Source of the DNA: GAS188 sp963713805
GTDB taxonomy: Bacteria > Pseudomonadota > Alphaproteobacteria > Rhizobiales > Beijerinckiaceae
Assembly (NCBI GenBank): GCA_963713805.1
Contig: CAVQNF010000006.1
Location: forward strand, 124,001 to 188,000
Length of the DNA: 64,000 nt
Reading direction: 5' to 3'
Under the pieces are notes generated by a model. The model was not told where the DNA came from. It saw nothing but the letters and a program-made list of their open reading frames with translations, and did no database searches. Each line of letters starts with the position of its first letter. The stretch's first letter is position 1. Of this stretch, positions 35,948 to 46,963 are shown one piece after another. The translations under genes were made by a program, and so were the position numbers.

Positions 35948-36938
35948 CTCGGCTATCCGGCGCGTGGGACTGCTCGTCGCCATCGTTGCAGCCGGCGCGG
36001 CTGCGGTCATCGCCTACCGCTCACGCGCCGCAGACCCGTCGAGCGCATCTATCCTCGGCGTCGTGCACAAGACCGAGATCCGTATCGCTCCGCAAGCAAG
36101 CGGCCGATTGGTTGCGATCAAGGTCAAGGCAGGGGATCAGGTCCACAAAGGCGACGTCCTGGCCGTATTGAGCAGCCCTGAGCTGACCGCCTCGCTCGAG
36201 GAGGCCAGGGCCAGCGCTGCCAGCGCCAGGGCCGATCAGGCCAATGTCAACGCCGGCGTGCGCAAGGAGGAAGTTGATAGCGCGGGGCAAAATGTTCGGA
36301 TCGCGGAATCCAACCTCCTCTTCGCTCAGCAGCAGCAAACGCGCGCGGTCACCCTTGCCGCCAGGGACTTCGCCAGCAAGCAACAGCTCGATGAGAGCAC
36401 GACAGCGCTCAACAAGGCCCAAGCCAGCCTCGATCTCGCCCGGGCCACCTATGCGCAAGATCAGGCGGGACCCACCAAGGACGAGCGCACCATCGCCGCT
36501 GCCCAAGTCGTACTGGCCGATGCGACCGTCGCCGATCTCGAGGCCAAGCTCGCCAAGACGACGCTCGTGGCGCCGACTGATGGCGTGGTCGGACTGATCG
36601 TTGCCGAGCTCGGCGAGGCGATCAACCCTGGACAGGCCGTCATGACCCTAGATGCAGGGCAAGAGCGCTGGTTCACCTTCACCATCCGGGAAGACCGCCT
36701 CCAAGGCATCACCATGGGCGCAACACTCGTTCTGAGAACGGCGAATGGGGACCGTATCGCCGCCCGCGTCACCGAGCTGCGGCCTCTGGGCGAATTCGCG
36801 GTCTGGCGCGCGGCGCGCGCGGTCGGCGACCATGACATCAACAGCTTCCTTGTCCGCTCGGATCCCGTCGGCGAGGCTACGGGTGTGGAGCCGGGAATGA
36901 CCGTGTGGGTGGAGCGCAGCGACGGTGCTTTGCCATAG
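35937..36938 (+). CDS. HlyD-family secretion protein, second of two
   Basis: A 333-residue adaptor with one N-terminal helix (VGLLVAIVAAGAAAVIAYRS), lipoyl half-motif KTEIRIAPQASGRLVAIKVK, a coiled coil of Ala/Gln/Arg-rich helices (ASAASARADQANVNAGVRKE, KQQLDESTTALNKAQASLDL) and the second half-motif KTTLVAPTDGVVGLIVAELG. The C-terminal barrel (LGEFAVWRAARAVGDHDINS, FLVRSDPVGEATGVEPGMTV) matches the equivalent part of the first adaptor (GEYAGWRATRATGDFDLRTF), so the two are paralogues. Its ATG lies inside the end of the permease gene (11-base overlap). It completes the exporter operon; no TolC-like gene follows. Confidence 0.92.
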   Translation: MAANSAIRRVGLLVAIVAAGAAAVIAYRSRAADPSSASILGVVHKTEIRIAPQASGRLVAIKVKAGDQVHKGDVLAVLSSPELTASLEEARASAASARADQANVNAGVRKEEVDSAGQNVRIAESNLLFAQQQQTRAVTLAARDFASKQQLDESTTALNKAQASLDLARATYAQDQAGPTKDERTIAAAQVVLADATVADLEAKLAKTTLVAPTDGVVGLIVAELGEAINPGQAVMTLDAGQERWFTFTIREDRLQGITMGATLVLRTANGDRIAARVTELRPLGEFAVWRAARAVGDHDINSFLVRSDPVGEATGVEPGMTVWVERSDGALP

Positions 36939-37075
36939 GCCATGCCTCGTCCATTGTCGGGGCTTGGGCGTGGCGACGAGGGCACAGGTTTTTCACTCGC
37001 TCGCAAAAATCAGCTTGCTCCTCGCTGGCCATCATCGTCGAAGTTCTCCGGCCGAAGCCAGGCCTCGTAACCAAC

Positions 37076-37903
37076 CTATGCCGCCCAATGCCCAAGGCGT
37101 TCATTTGCCGACACGCTTCGCCGCGCTCCCTCCGGCTTCATCGTCATGCGCGCGCCATGACGGCCAATTCTGACGAAGAAGAGATTGAGATTATGGTCGT
37201 GCGTGTATTCGTCCGCTGCCCGGCGCGATCCTTTCCACAGGCCGTAGTCATCGATGTGAAGGACGCCTCGGGGCGACAAACGAGGATAAAAATGAAGGAG
37301 TTCGTGGCGCGTCGACTGATAGAAGCACGTATCAAGTCGAAGGAAGGAAATTCGTTCAGGGGCTCTTCTGGGAATTGTGTCTTCTACGCGACCTTTGACG
37401 AAGTAAATTCTATCCTTGGGATATCCCACACTAAAGAGCGCGCTCTTAACGTCTTCGAGAGATGCGACCAGCGACTTCGCGCCGATTTTCCGACCCGCAT
37501 CTGTAGCCTCAAAGGGCCGTCCGCCCCAAAAGTTCTCATCGGCGTCGGTGGGGTCCGGCATGCCGTCGAATGTGTCGTATAGGAAAATGTCCCGACTGGT
37601 GTCGCCGAGCCTGAGCAGCGTATCCGCCGCCGCCATCATCATACCGCCTCTCCAAACGCCACATTCGACAATGGCTCCTGGAATGCCACTTTTCACGATG
37701 TATTCGACGGCGGCCGCAGTCATTTGGACCGCGATGTCTCCCCCGAGGGTAAATGGCTTCACCTTGGTGCAGAGGGCAATTTCCTCCTCGGTGAAGTCGA
37801 GCGGAAAGGAGGGAGGAGGCTTCACCGGTGGATATCGAACGATATCAAGCCCTACGCTTCGCAGCGCGCCCTTTACTGCGCGCTTCAATGATACGCCCTG
37901 CAT
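37076..37903 (-). CDS. TylF/MycF-type O-methyltransferase-like protein
   Basis: About 275 residues of the macrocin O-methyltransferase (TylF) family, SAM- and metal-dependent enzymes acting on sugars. Motifs: VEYIVKSGIPGAIVECGVWR (SAM site start), GGMMMAAADTLLRLGD, IFLYDTFDGMPDPTDADENF, and the late SPRGVLHIDDYGLWKGSRRA. In the metal site, family members usually read LDxDWYEST; here it is LRLDTCFYQSTRHELLHFYP, with Cys at the second acidic position. The ATG at 37903 has AGGAGG upstream; the TTG at 37918 is less likely. Lower G+C than the neighbours suggests acquisition. Such genes often belong to polysaccharide or glycan clusters, but none is beside it. Confidence 0.85.
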   Translation of the reverse strand: MQGVSLKRAVKGALRSVGLDIVRYPPVKPPPSFPLDFTEEEIALCTKVKPFTLGGDIAVQMTAAAVEYIVKSGIPGAIVECGVWRGGMMMAAADTLLRLGDTSRDIFLYDTFDGMPDPTDADENFWGGRPFEATDAGRKIGAKSLVASLEDVKSALFSVGYPKDRIYFVKGRVEDTIPRRAPERISFLRLDTCFYQSTRHELLHFYPRLSPRGVLHIDDYGLWKGSRRAADEYTHDHNLNLFFVRIGRHGARMTMKPEGARRSVSANERLGHWAA

Positions 37904-38030
37904 CTGTCCCTCCTGCAACTGATCGGCGGAAACCCTTCTCGCAATGCCGGGCTTGCCAATTTGTTCAATCGAGTGGCTCGTGTCGGCGAGCTACGTCACC
38001 CGTGATGCGCGGATGGCAGGCGTTCGCCGT

Positions 38031-38244
38031 TCACATGTTCATATGATGGATCTCTCTCGCGTGCTTCAGCTCGACGCCGTCCGCTAAGGCATCGTAGCGC
38101 TCCGCGACCTGAAAGAAGTTCGTCCGAAGATCATCCTCACTGAGGAGCCGATACGGCACGCTGGCGCCACGAGGCCGCTTTTGCCCGGCAGTTGGCAGCC
38201 CTTGCGCTCAGAATATCGAGCGGTTTGCAGGGAGCGTCGGTCAT
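38031..38244 (-). CDS. small hypothetical protein (one frame change)
   Basis: The ATG at 38244, with GAGGGTG upstream, gives MTDAPCKPLDILSARAANCR and AKAASWRQR; after a shift near 38165 the frame continues ASVPYRLLSEDDLRTNFFQV, AERYDALADGVELKHAREIH and stops at 38031. Both halves look like one protein of about 71 residues: charged, helical, with the pattern AKAxxWRxRA and FFxVAExYDxLA that I recall in short Bradyrhizobium proteins of unknown function. The start and continuity of style support a real gene; nothing on function. Confidence 0.5.
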
Positions 38245-39103
38245 TGCATCACCCTCAAAAGCAGGCATCTAGAGTTGTGCCTTGCCATATCCAGGGTATG
38301 CCTATGCGGCGAACGGTCGCCGGGCGTCCCCTATAACGGCACCTAATTGGTTGTGAGAACCCTTGCGCCCTACCGCAGCGCGGAGCGACATCACAGGCAG
38401 ATCGGGAACGACACTATTCCGCTATGCGTTGGACGAGATCGACCCATGACACCGCGATTTCGAGATGTCCCGCACAGGCGGAGGCTGTCATGTCAAAATT
38501 CAATATCTCGGATTGCGCCGTAATCTTGGTAGAGCAGCGAGCGAAGGGTGACCCAAGGAACGAAGTGAGCCGCAACAGAGTCACTCGGCGCAGGTGCTCC
38601 TCCCTTTCGCATTCGAAAAACGGGTGTCCGGGCGGGAGCGGCGAGTTAGCCATTTTTGTGAGCTCCGAGACCTCGCCGAACGGGCAACCCGGAAGCCGCG
38701 CCATCGAGGCTGGATCAGTCCCTCGACGAGGTCCGACCACGTGCTCAGCGACTCCAGTTTCAGCTTGGCGGCGAAGCCACCCGCCCCGATCAATTCGGAC
38801 GTCACCTCGACATCAGTACCAGCGCCGGCCTGTCGGGCGCACGGTCTATGGTTGAAGCTCATTTGAACTTCGGCCGTCGACCCGGAGCAGAGCTTGAACG
38901 CGAACGGAATTCGCTGGCACCATTCCATGCGATGATAGGCATCCCGACTGCAATTCCCTCCCACCAGAAACCGGCAATTGCCTTTTCTGATGACGATATG
39001 GGGACGGCAGGCCATGAGCCAACTCTGTGTAGCTCCCCAAGCGATCGCGATATAGGATAAGGGTTCGTCCAGAGATACTGAGTCGGAGGCGACAACGACC
39101 GGT
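38245..39103. other. poorly coding stretch with a possible zinc-ribbon relic
   Basis: About 860 bases. In a minus frame near 38590-38710 the reading CPFGEVSELTKMANSPLPPG then HPFFECEREEHLRRV resembles small two-CxxC zinc-ribbon proteins of rhizobia, with one Cys of each pair lost, so this may be a decayed copy. The other open frames on both strands show no motif. No RNA gene recognised. Confidence 0.35.
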
Positions 39104-39871
39104 AATGACATTCCACGTTACGACCGCGATTTCCTGCTGAGTTCGGCCAAGCGCAACCAGATTGTCGAGCTATGGGAGGTCGAGAAGTTCGGCCGCGACA
39201 GCTTCGGCGACCCCGACGCTGTCTCCCTCTATGGCATGACGCCGTCGCAGTGGCATGCGCGCGGCGTCCGCATCCTGGCCCGCACCGCCCTGGAGGCGGT
39301 GCGCGATCCGCTAGGAAAGCGCATCGGCCAGGATGTCGGTCGCGTCGCCACCACGGCGCCGCCGGGTTCCGTTTTTGGCGTGATCGATCCGTTCGCCGGC
39401 TCCTGCAACGCCCTGTTCTCGATCCTCCGATATCTGCCCGGAGCCGAGGGGCTCGGCTTTGAGTTTGAGCAAGCCATCTTCGACATGACCAAGCGCAACA
39501 TCGCGTCGCTCGAAGCCCCGATCCGGCTGCTGCACGGCGACTACCACATTCTGCTTGGTGAACACCGCCTCCCGGCGGCCCACCGGATAGTCGCGTTCTT
39601 GGCGCCGCCCTGGGCGGACGCTCTCAGCGCTGAGGCCGGCCTCGACCTCAGCCACACAAAGCCTCCGGTCGGGGAGGTCATCGATGATTTCGAGCGCGTC
39701 TACCCGGACAACCCGATCCTCTACGTCACCGAAGTGCACGAGCGCCTCCTGCCGGAACCACTCGCGGCACTGCGCAGCAGGTTCGAATGGTCGGAACTCA
39801 ATATCTACGATATCGCCGGGCCTACCGGGCGACATGGAATCCTCCTGGGCACCAAGCGTTGGCAGGCATAG
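39104..39871 (+). CDS. SAM-dependent methyltransferase-like protein, start uncertain
   Basis: The frame is open from about 39104 (NDIPRYDRDFLLSSAKRNQI, VELWEVEKFGRDSFGDPDAV) to 39871, about 255 residues. The core reads GVIDPFAGSCNALFSILRYL then PGAEGLGFEFEQAIFDMTKR, a class I methyltransferase motif I and acidic loop, followed by LLHGDYHILL and APPWADALSAEAGLDLSHTK, resembling the DPPWG catalytic region of RsmD-like enzymes. No start codon is seen before 39236 in this frame, although conserved-looking sequence precedes it, so a base may have been lost near 39105 (an ATG at 39105 lies in the next frame). Substrate unknown. Confidence 0.65.
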   Translation, partial: NDIPRYDRDFLLSSAKRNQIVELWEVEKFGRDSFGDPDAVSLYGMTPSQWHARGVRILARTALEAVRDPLGKRIGQDVGRVATTAPPGSVFGVIDPFAGSCNALFSILRYLPGAEGLGFEFEQAIFDMTKRNIASLEAPIRLLHGDYHILLGEHRLPAAHRIVAFLAPPWADALSAEAGLDLSHTKPPVGEVIDDFERVYPDNPILYVTEVHERLLPEPLAALRSRFEWSELNIYDIAGPTGRHGILLGTKRWQA

Positions 39872-39939
39872 CCCCCGAGGTCCGTTCAGCGAGCGACCGC
39901 TTCCCACCCAAAACAATAGGCGGCATCAAGCCCGCTGGT

Positions 39940-40024
39940 GCGGACGGCGGGAGTCGAACCCGCACAAGGCTTTCGCCCCGAGAGATTTTAAGTCTCTTGC
40001 GTCTACCAGTTTCGCCACGTCCGC
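39940..40024 (-). tRNA. tRNA-Leu (anticodon UAA)
   Basis: On the minus strand an 85-base cloverleaf starts GCGGACG and ends CGTCCGC, pairing perfectly over seven bases. The D-arm contains AAACTGGTAGACGC, the anticodon stem AGAGA/TCTCT encloses CTTAAAA with anticodon TAA, a long variable arm (CGGGGCGAAAGCCTTG) marks a class II tRNA, and the T-arm is GCGGGTTCGACTCCCGC. CCA is not encoded. It lies between the methyltransferase-like gene and gyrA. Confidence 0.97.
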
Positions 40025-40187
40025 TCGGCGAGAGGCGTAGAGCGGACCGCGGTTTCGCGCAAGGATCGGTCCCGGATCAGGCGGGATCGCGAGCATGGGA
40101 CCATCGTTGGACCGGCGATGCGGTCTCGAGGACGCGGCGCGAAGCACTCAAGGCTTCGAAGCATGAGGAGGTCGCCTTGCGCACCGC

Positions 40188-42943
<2,756 letters not shown>

Positions 42944-43102
42944 GATCGAGCCTCGTTGAGGGCAAAAGATGAGCGCCAGATACCGCGAAAAGGGCGCGAA
43001 TCGACCGCTGCGGCCTAGCTTGGATGTAACCCGATCGGGGGGCGATTCAATGGCTTTGCCGCCAGAATTCCGCTATGAAACTGTCGAAAACGACGACGCG
43101 CC

Positions 43103-43816
43103 ATGATCCATGATTTCACCTCCTCGACGCTCGCGACCCTGCTCGTCACGCTCGACCCGCCGGGGCTCGCTCCGATCTTCGTCTCGCTCACGCTAGGGAT
43201 GGTGGAATCCGAACGCCGCCAGGTGGCGCTTGCGGGCCTGCCTCATCGCCTTCGCGATCATGACCTTCTTCGCGCTCGGCGGCGGGGCAATGTTGAATCT
43301 TCTCGGGATCGGTTTGCCCGCCTTTCGCATCGCGGGCGGCTTGCTGCTGTTCTGGATTGCGTTCGAGATGGTGTTCCAGGCCGCGGCGAGCGCAAGGCGG
43401 AGACCGCGCAGAATGCGGTGACCATGGATCGCATTCGCGACCTCGCGGCTTTCCCGCTCGCCATCCCTTTGCTCGCCGGCCCCGGCGCGATCACGGCGGC
43501 GATCCTGCTCGCGGGCCGCGCAGACTCGGATCCGCGCCTGCTTGCCATCCTCGTCGCCCTGATCGGCGCCGTGCTCTTTTGCTGCGCCTTGGTCTTCTTG
43601 GTGGCGGAACGGGTCTCGCGCCTCCTCGGCATCACCGGAAATGTCGTGCTGACGCGATTGCTCGGCGTCATTCTCGCCGCGCTTGCGGTGCAATTCGTCA
43701 TCGACGGTGCCATCGCGGCCCTCACACTATCGCGCGAAGCCGATCAGGGCGAGCGCGAGCACTGGCGACGGCGAGCACAGGCCAGAGCGATCAGGCCCGC
43801 AGTCGATCGCGGGTGA
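43103..43816 (+). CDS. MarC family integral membrane protein (two compensating frame changes)
   Basis: About 235 residues with six hydrophobic helices. The reading is MIHDFTSSTLATLLVTLDPP, GLAPIFVSLTLGMVESERRQ, then after a shift near 43228 LIAFAIMTFFALGGGAMLNL, LGIGLPAFRIAGGLLLFWIA, and after a shift back near 43385 MDRIRDLAAFPLAIPLLAGP, GAITAAILLAGR. The motifs DPPGLAPIF and FPLAIPLLAGPGAI are the paired MarC signatures. Function of the family is not settled; the old link with multiple antibiotic resistance was not confirmed. Located divergently from gyrA with about 160 bases between. Confidence 0.9.
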   Translation: MIHDFTSSTLATLLVTLDPPGLAPIFVSLTLGMVESERRQVALAGLPHRLRDHDLLRARRRGNVESSRDRFARLSHRGRLAAVLDCVRDGVPGRGERKAETAQNAVTMDRIRDLAAFPLAIPLLAGPGAITAAILLAGRADSDPRLLAILVALIGAVLFCCALVFLVAERVSRLLGITGNVVLTRLLGVILAALAVQFVIDGAIAALTLSREADQGEREHWRRRAQARAIRPAVDRG

Positions 43817-43941
43817 AGAGCGATGATCCGGCGGCTTAGCCGAAGAGCCATCTCTGCGGTCGCGGGGGCGCATTTCCGATCGCGGATCACGCTCCGTCAT
43901 GAAACCTGGCGCGCATTTCCGCTTTGCTCGACCTTGGCCGG

Positions 43942-44445
43942 TCAGAACGGAATGTCGTCGTCGAGCTCGCCCGCATATTTGCCGCCACCGCCCGCCGCGC
44001 AGGCGCCGGCCGCCGTTCCATCGGCGACGAGCGACCGAACTGGGCTGCGCCCGCCTCGCTCGCCTCCTCGCCGCTCGCGCCTGGGACCACCACCACGCGA
44101 ATCGAGCAGCGTCAGCTCGCCGCGGAATCGCTGCAGCACGACCTCGGTGGAGCGGCGTTTGTTGCCCTGCTGGTCCTGCCATTCGCGGTTCTGTAGCTGG
44201 CCCTCGACATAGACCTTCGAGCCCTTCTTCAAATACTGCTCGGCGACCTTCCCGAGATTCTCGTTGAAGATCACCACGTCATGCCATTCGGTGCGCTCCT
44301 TGCGTTCGCCCGTGGTCTTGTCGCGCCAGCTCTCGGAGGTGGCGATGCGCAAGGACACGACGGGATCGCCCGAATTCAGGCGCCGCACCTCCGGATCCTT
44401 GCCGAGATTGCCGATCAGCATGACCTTGTTGACGCTTCCCGCCAT
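43942..44445 (-). CDS. ssb: single-stranded DNA-binding protein
   Basis: A 167-residue SSB with intact frame. The OB-fold begins MAGSVNKVMLIGNLGKDPEV, RRLNSGDPVVSLRIATSESW and includes EWHDVVIFNENLGKVAEQYL and KKGSKVYVEGQLQNREWQDQ. A Gly/Arg-rich linker follows and the protein ends in the conserved acidic tip DDDIPF, which recruits replication and repair partners. The start at 44445 is chosen since all SSB proteins begin here; the longer frame is not conserved. It protects single-stranded DNA during replication and recombination. The stretch 44446-44755 upstream shows no gene (uvrA, a frequent divergent neighbour, is not present). Confidence 0.96.
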   Translation of the reverse strand: MAGSVNKVMLIGNLGKDPEVRRLNSGDPVVSLRIATSESWRDKTTGERKERTEWHDVVIFNENLGKVAEQYLKKGSKVYVEGQLQNREWQDQQGNKRRSTEVVLQRFRGELTLLDSRGGGPRRERRGGERGGRSPVRSLVADGTAAGACAAGGGGKYAGELDDDIPF

Positions 44446-44755
44446 GACGCTCACCTCATTCCCCGAACGCACCACGTCCTTGCGAAGGGCCGGTTCCATC
44501 GAGCCTTGGCACGAGCCTCACGGGACGGCAAGCCGGCCGCGCAGCTCTCGCGAAGTCTTCCACCGGTTATTGTCCTCCCATCGCTGAACCGACTATGTTC
44601 CACAAATGTTCCCGCCGTGCAAGGGGGTGCTTCTTCCACGATGTCGTCCAAACACATAGGGGCTGTCATCAGATCGGCGACGGGCCGCATGCGATGCATC
44701 GTAAGCTCTTGTTTCGGCAACGGATACGATATCGGCACGTAAAGCGGATATTTGG

Positions 44756-45908
44756 TCACGTCGCCGCGACATTGCCCTTGAGCATGCGCGCCGCGAGCGC
44801 ATATCCACCCTCGGCCCCGTCGACGAAATGCATGTGATCATTGTGCATCGGATCCGGCACGATGCAGGTCACGAGCGCCTGCTTCTGCCGGAACGCGCCA
44901 AAGCCGAGCACGCCGCGGTCGCGCAAGCTCGGCGAGGCGCCTCTCGACCCGGTCCGCCGTTTCCTCGCTGCAATCGAGTGTCATGCGCAGGCCGTCGTCG
45001 AACTTGCGAAAATCGGTATTCTGGGTCGTTTGGCGCAAATAGTGGGACGGGTCGAAGCCGCCGACCTTCATGCCCGGTCTTCAGGATGAGCCAGGAGGCC
45101 GCAACGATCGAACCCCAGCTTGAGCTTGCGCCAAGCGAGCGATTGCGCGCGTCGCGAGGCGCGCGCCTCGAGCTCGAATCCTTGCGGTGCGCCAGCGCAC
45201 GGGCGGCCCTTCGGCAGGCACCGGATGGCCGTCCCGGTCGAGCTGATGCAGCATGGAGAGGATATCCATGACGGCGTCGGCGAACTCGGCCTCGCTCGCT
45301 CCTTCGGCGCGCTTGACGATGAGCGACAAGATCACGCCGTTCTTGCTCGTGATGGGCATGTAGCGGCAGGAGAGGCCGGCAAGGTCGGGCCTTTGACCGG
45401 CCGGCGCGGACTCGATCGCGAAGCGCCCCGCCTTCATCTGCGCCTCGGCGAATTCGAGCCCGCCACCCGAAAACATGGCGTAGCGCACTTCCGGCGAGGG
45501 CTGGAACCAGGCCATGCGCACGTCGGCCCCCGCCTCCCGAATGGCCGAGAGCGGGATAAGAGCCGCGCGCAAATCGAGGCCCAGCTCGTCGCGCGCGAAG
45601 GCCGAGGTGCGCGCCAGCGCGTCACGGACCTCGGCCGCATGCCGCGAGGACACGGCGAGCGTCGCCCCGTCACCTCCGAAGACGAAGGGAAAGCTTTCCT
45701 CCGGGAACGGCGTTCATCACGGCGGTGATCGCGGCGGCACCGGCCATGTTCACCGCCTTGTAACGCCCTTCCTTGATCGCCTGTGTCGAATTGACGACGT
45801 CGGTCATGCCGATGAGGTCGTCGGCCGGCAGCGGCTGATAGAGCGTCGGATCGACGACACGTTCGAAACGATCGAAGACGACGGCGCGGCGTGAGAGCTC
45901 TCTGTCAT
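44756..45908 (-). CDS. DUF3095 domain protein (frame changes)
   Basis: About 380 residues over several frames, in order: VVFDRFERVVDPTLYQPLPA, DDLIGMTDVVNSTQAIKEGR, YKAVNMAGAAAITAVMNA, GLDLRAALIPLSAIREAGAD, YAMFSGGGLEFAEAQMKAGR, LSCRYMPITSKNGVILSLIV, GFDPSHYLRQTTQNTDFRKF and the end HMHFVDGAEGGYALAARMLK. Shifts fall near 45895, 45700, 45175 and 44870. DUF3095 proteins have a nucleotide-cyclase-like fold (DVVNST-AI-xGRYKxVNMAG resembles the class III cyclase start) but their activity is not established. Start ATG at 45908. The gene follows a small CPxC frame with an ATGA overlap. Confidence 0.85.
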
Positions 45909-46084
45909 GGTGCTCTCGCCGATAAGCCTCCCCGAGCTCGAAGGCTCGCTGCTGAGATGATGGCACCTTCGGCGGGATCGATCCACACCTTCGAAAAGTC
46001 ATCCTCGGGGTTTTTGCAAACAGGACATGCCGTGATCGACCCCTGGATCATCGGCCGCGCGGCGAGCACGGCGCGCGTGGCCAT
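45905..46084 (-). CDS. possible small protein with a CPxC motif
   Basis: A 59-residue frame: MATRAVLAARPMIQGSITAC, PVCKNPEDDFSKVWIDPAEG, ending at 45905, where its stop overlaps the ATG of the DUF3095 gene as ATGA. The overlap and the CPVC motif are the only support. No upstream ribosome binding site stands out. It could equally be chance. The rest of the 45909-46431 stretch shows no gene. Confidence 0.3.
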   Translation of the reverse strand: MATRAVLAARPMIQGSITACPVCKNPEDDFSKVWIDPAEGAIISAASLRARGGLSARAP

Positions 46085-46431
46085 CGTGGATCTGGGTGGA
46101 TCCAAGCAAGGGACCATCGTCAGGTCGGCAGATGGCGGCTGACCGCGCGGCGCGCTCTCTTGATTCGCACAGATACTGTCGCTGTCGCTATCGACGACGT
46201 GGCGCAATAGCCGCATGCGCGGCCCCCGGGTTGCGACGGGATGTCTCAACCAAGCAAAGGAGCCTTCGGAACCGGGCATGCATGCGAGCGTTTGATGTGA
46301 TCGCCAGAAAGCTGATCGGCAAGAGAGCGGCAAGCCGCTGGCGCGGACATTCTTCCGGTCGCGCCGGGCGGAGGTCTCGATGGCGCCCGCCTGTTCAAAC
46401 CTGCCACGCGCCGCCGCATAGGAGGCGAAAC

Positions 46432-46827
46432 ATGAAGTCGGTTTTTGCGCGCCTTGGGATATGGTCCCCGGAAGTCCTCAGCGTCATGCGGATTGTCGCT
46501 GCGCTCTGTTTCCTCGAGCATGGGATGCAGAAGCTCTTTGGCTTTCCCTCGGCCGGTCCGCCGATGACCCCGGTGCTCTACGTCGAGGGATTTTTGGAAG
46601 CCGTCGGCGGCCTCCTCCTGCTTGTCGGTGTCTACACGCGGCTGGTCGCCTTCGTCCTCGCGGGCGATATGGCCGTCGCCTACTTCATCGCGCATTTTCC
46701 GCGATCCTTCTTTCCCGCGGTCAACGGCGGGGATGCGGCGGTCCTCTACTGCTTCATCTTTTTCTACATCGTCTTCGCGGGAGGCGGATCATGGAGCATC
46801 GACCGCTCCGTGCTCCATCAGGATTAG
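46432..46827 (+). CDS. DoxX family membrane protein
   Basis: A 131-residue protein with four transmembrane helices. It opens MKSVFARLGIWSPEVLSVMR and has the DoxX signature LEHGMQKLFGFPSAGPPMTP, then VEGFLEAVGGLLLLVGVYTR and FFPAVNGGDAAVLYCFIFFY. The ATG at 46432 has AGGAGG at 46420-46425. DoxX proteins are inner-membrane components of unclear role, some linked to thiosulfate-quinone reduction or oxidative stress. No partner gene (sseA, sodA) is beside it. Frame intact. Confidence 0.93.
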   Translation: MKSVFARLGIWSPEVLSVMRIVAALCFLEHGMQKLFGFPSAGPPMTPVLYVEGFLEAVGGLLLLVGVYTRLVAFVLAGDMAVAYFIAHFPRSFFPAVNGGDAAVLYCFIFFYIVFAGGGSWSIDRSVLHQD

Positions 46828-46963
46828 CGAATAGGCTCGGCATCAATTCCATCGCGGACGCGGCGATCCTCCACACGAATGTTCCTCGCATGATCGAAGC
46901 CTCGAGGTCGAGGTCGCCGCGTTGAAGCCGACGCCTTCATCGTGCGCAGCTATCGCCCAGTTG

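Noticed and set aside
38581..39111. Minus-strand 176-aa frame between the small gene and the methyltransferase-like gene
   Set aside because: No ribosome binding site, no motif, and the composition changes along its length; treated as non-coding or eroded.
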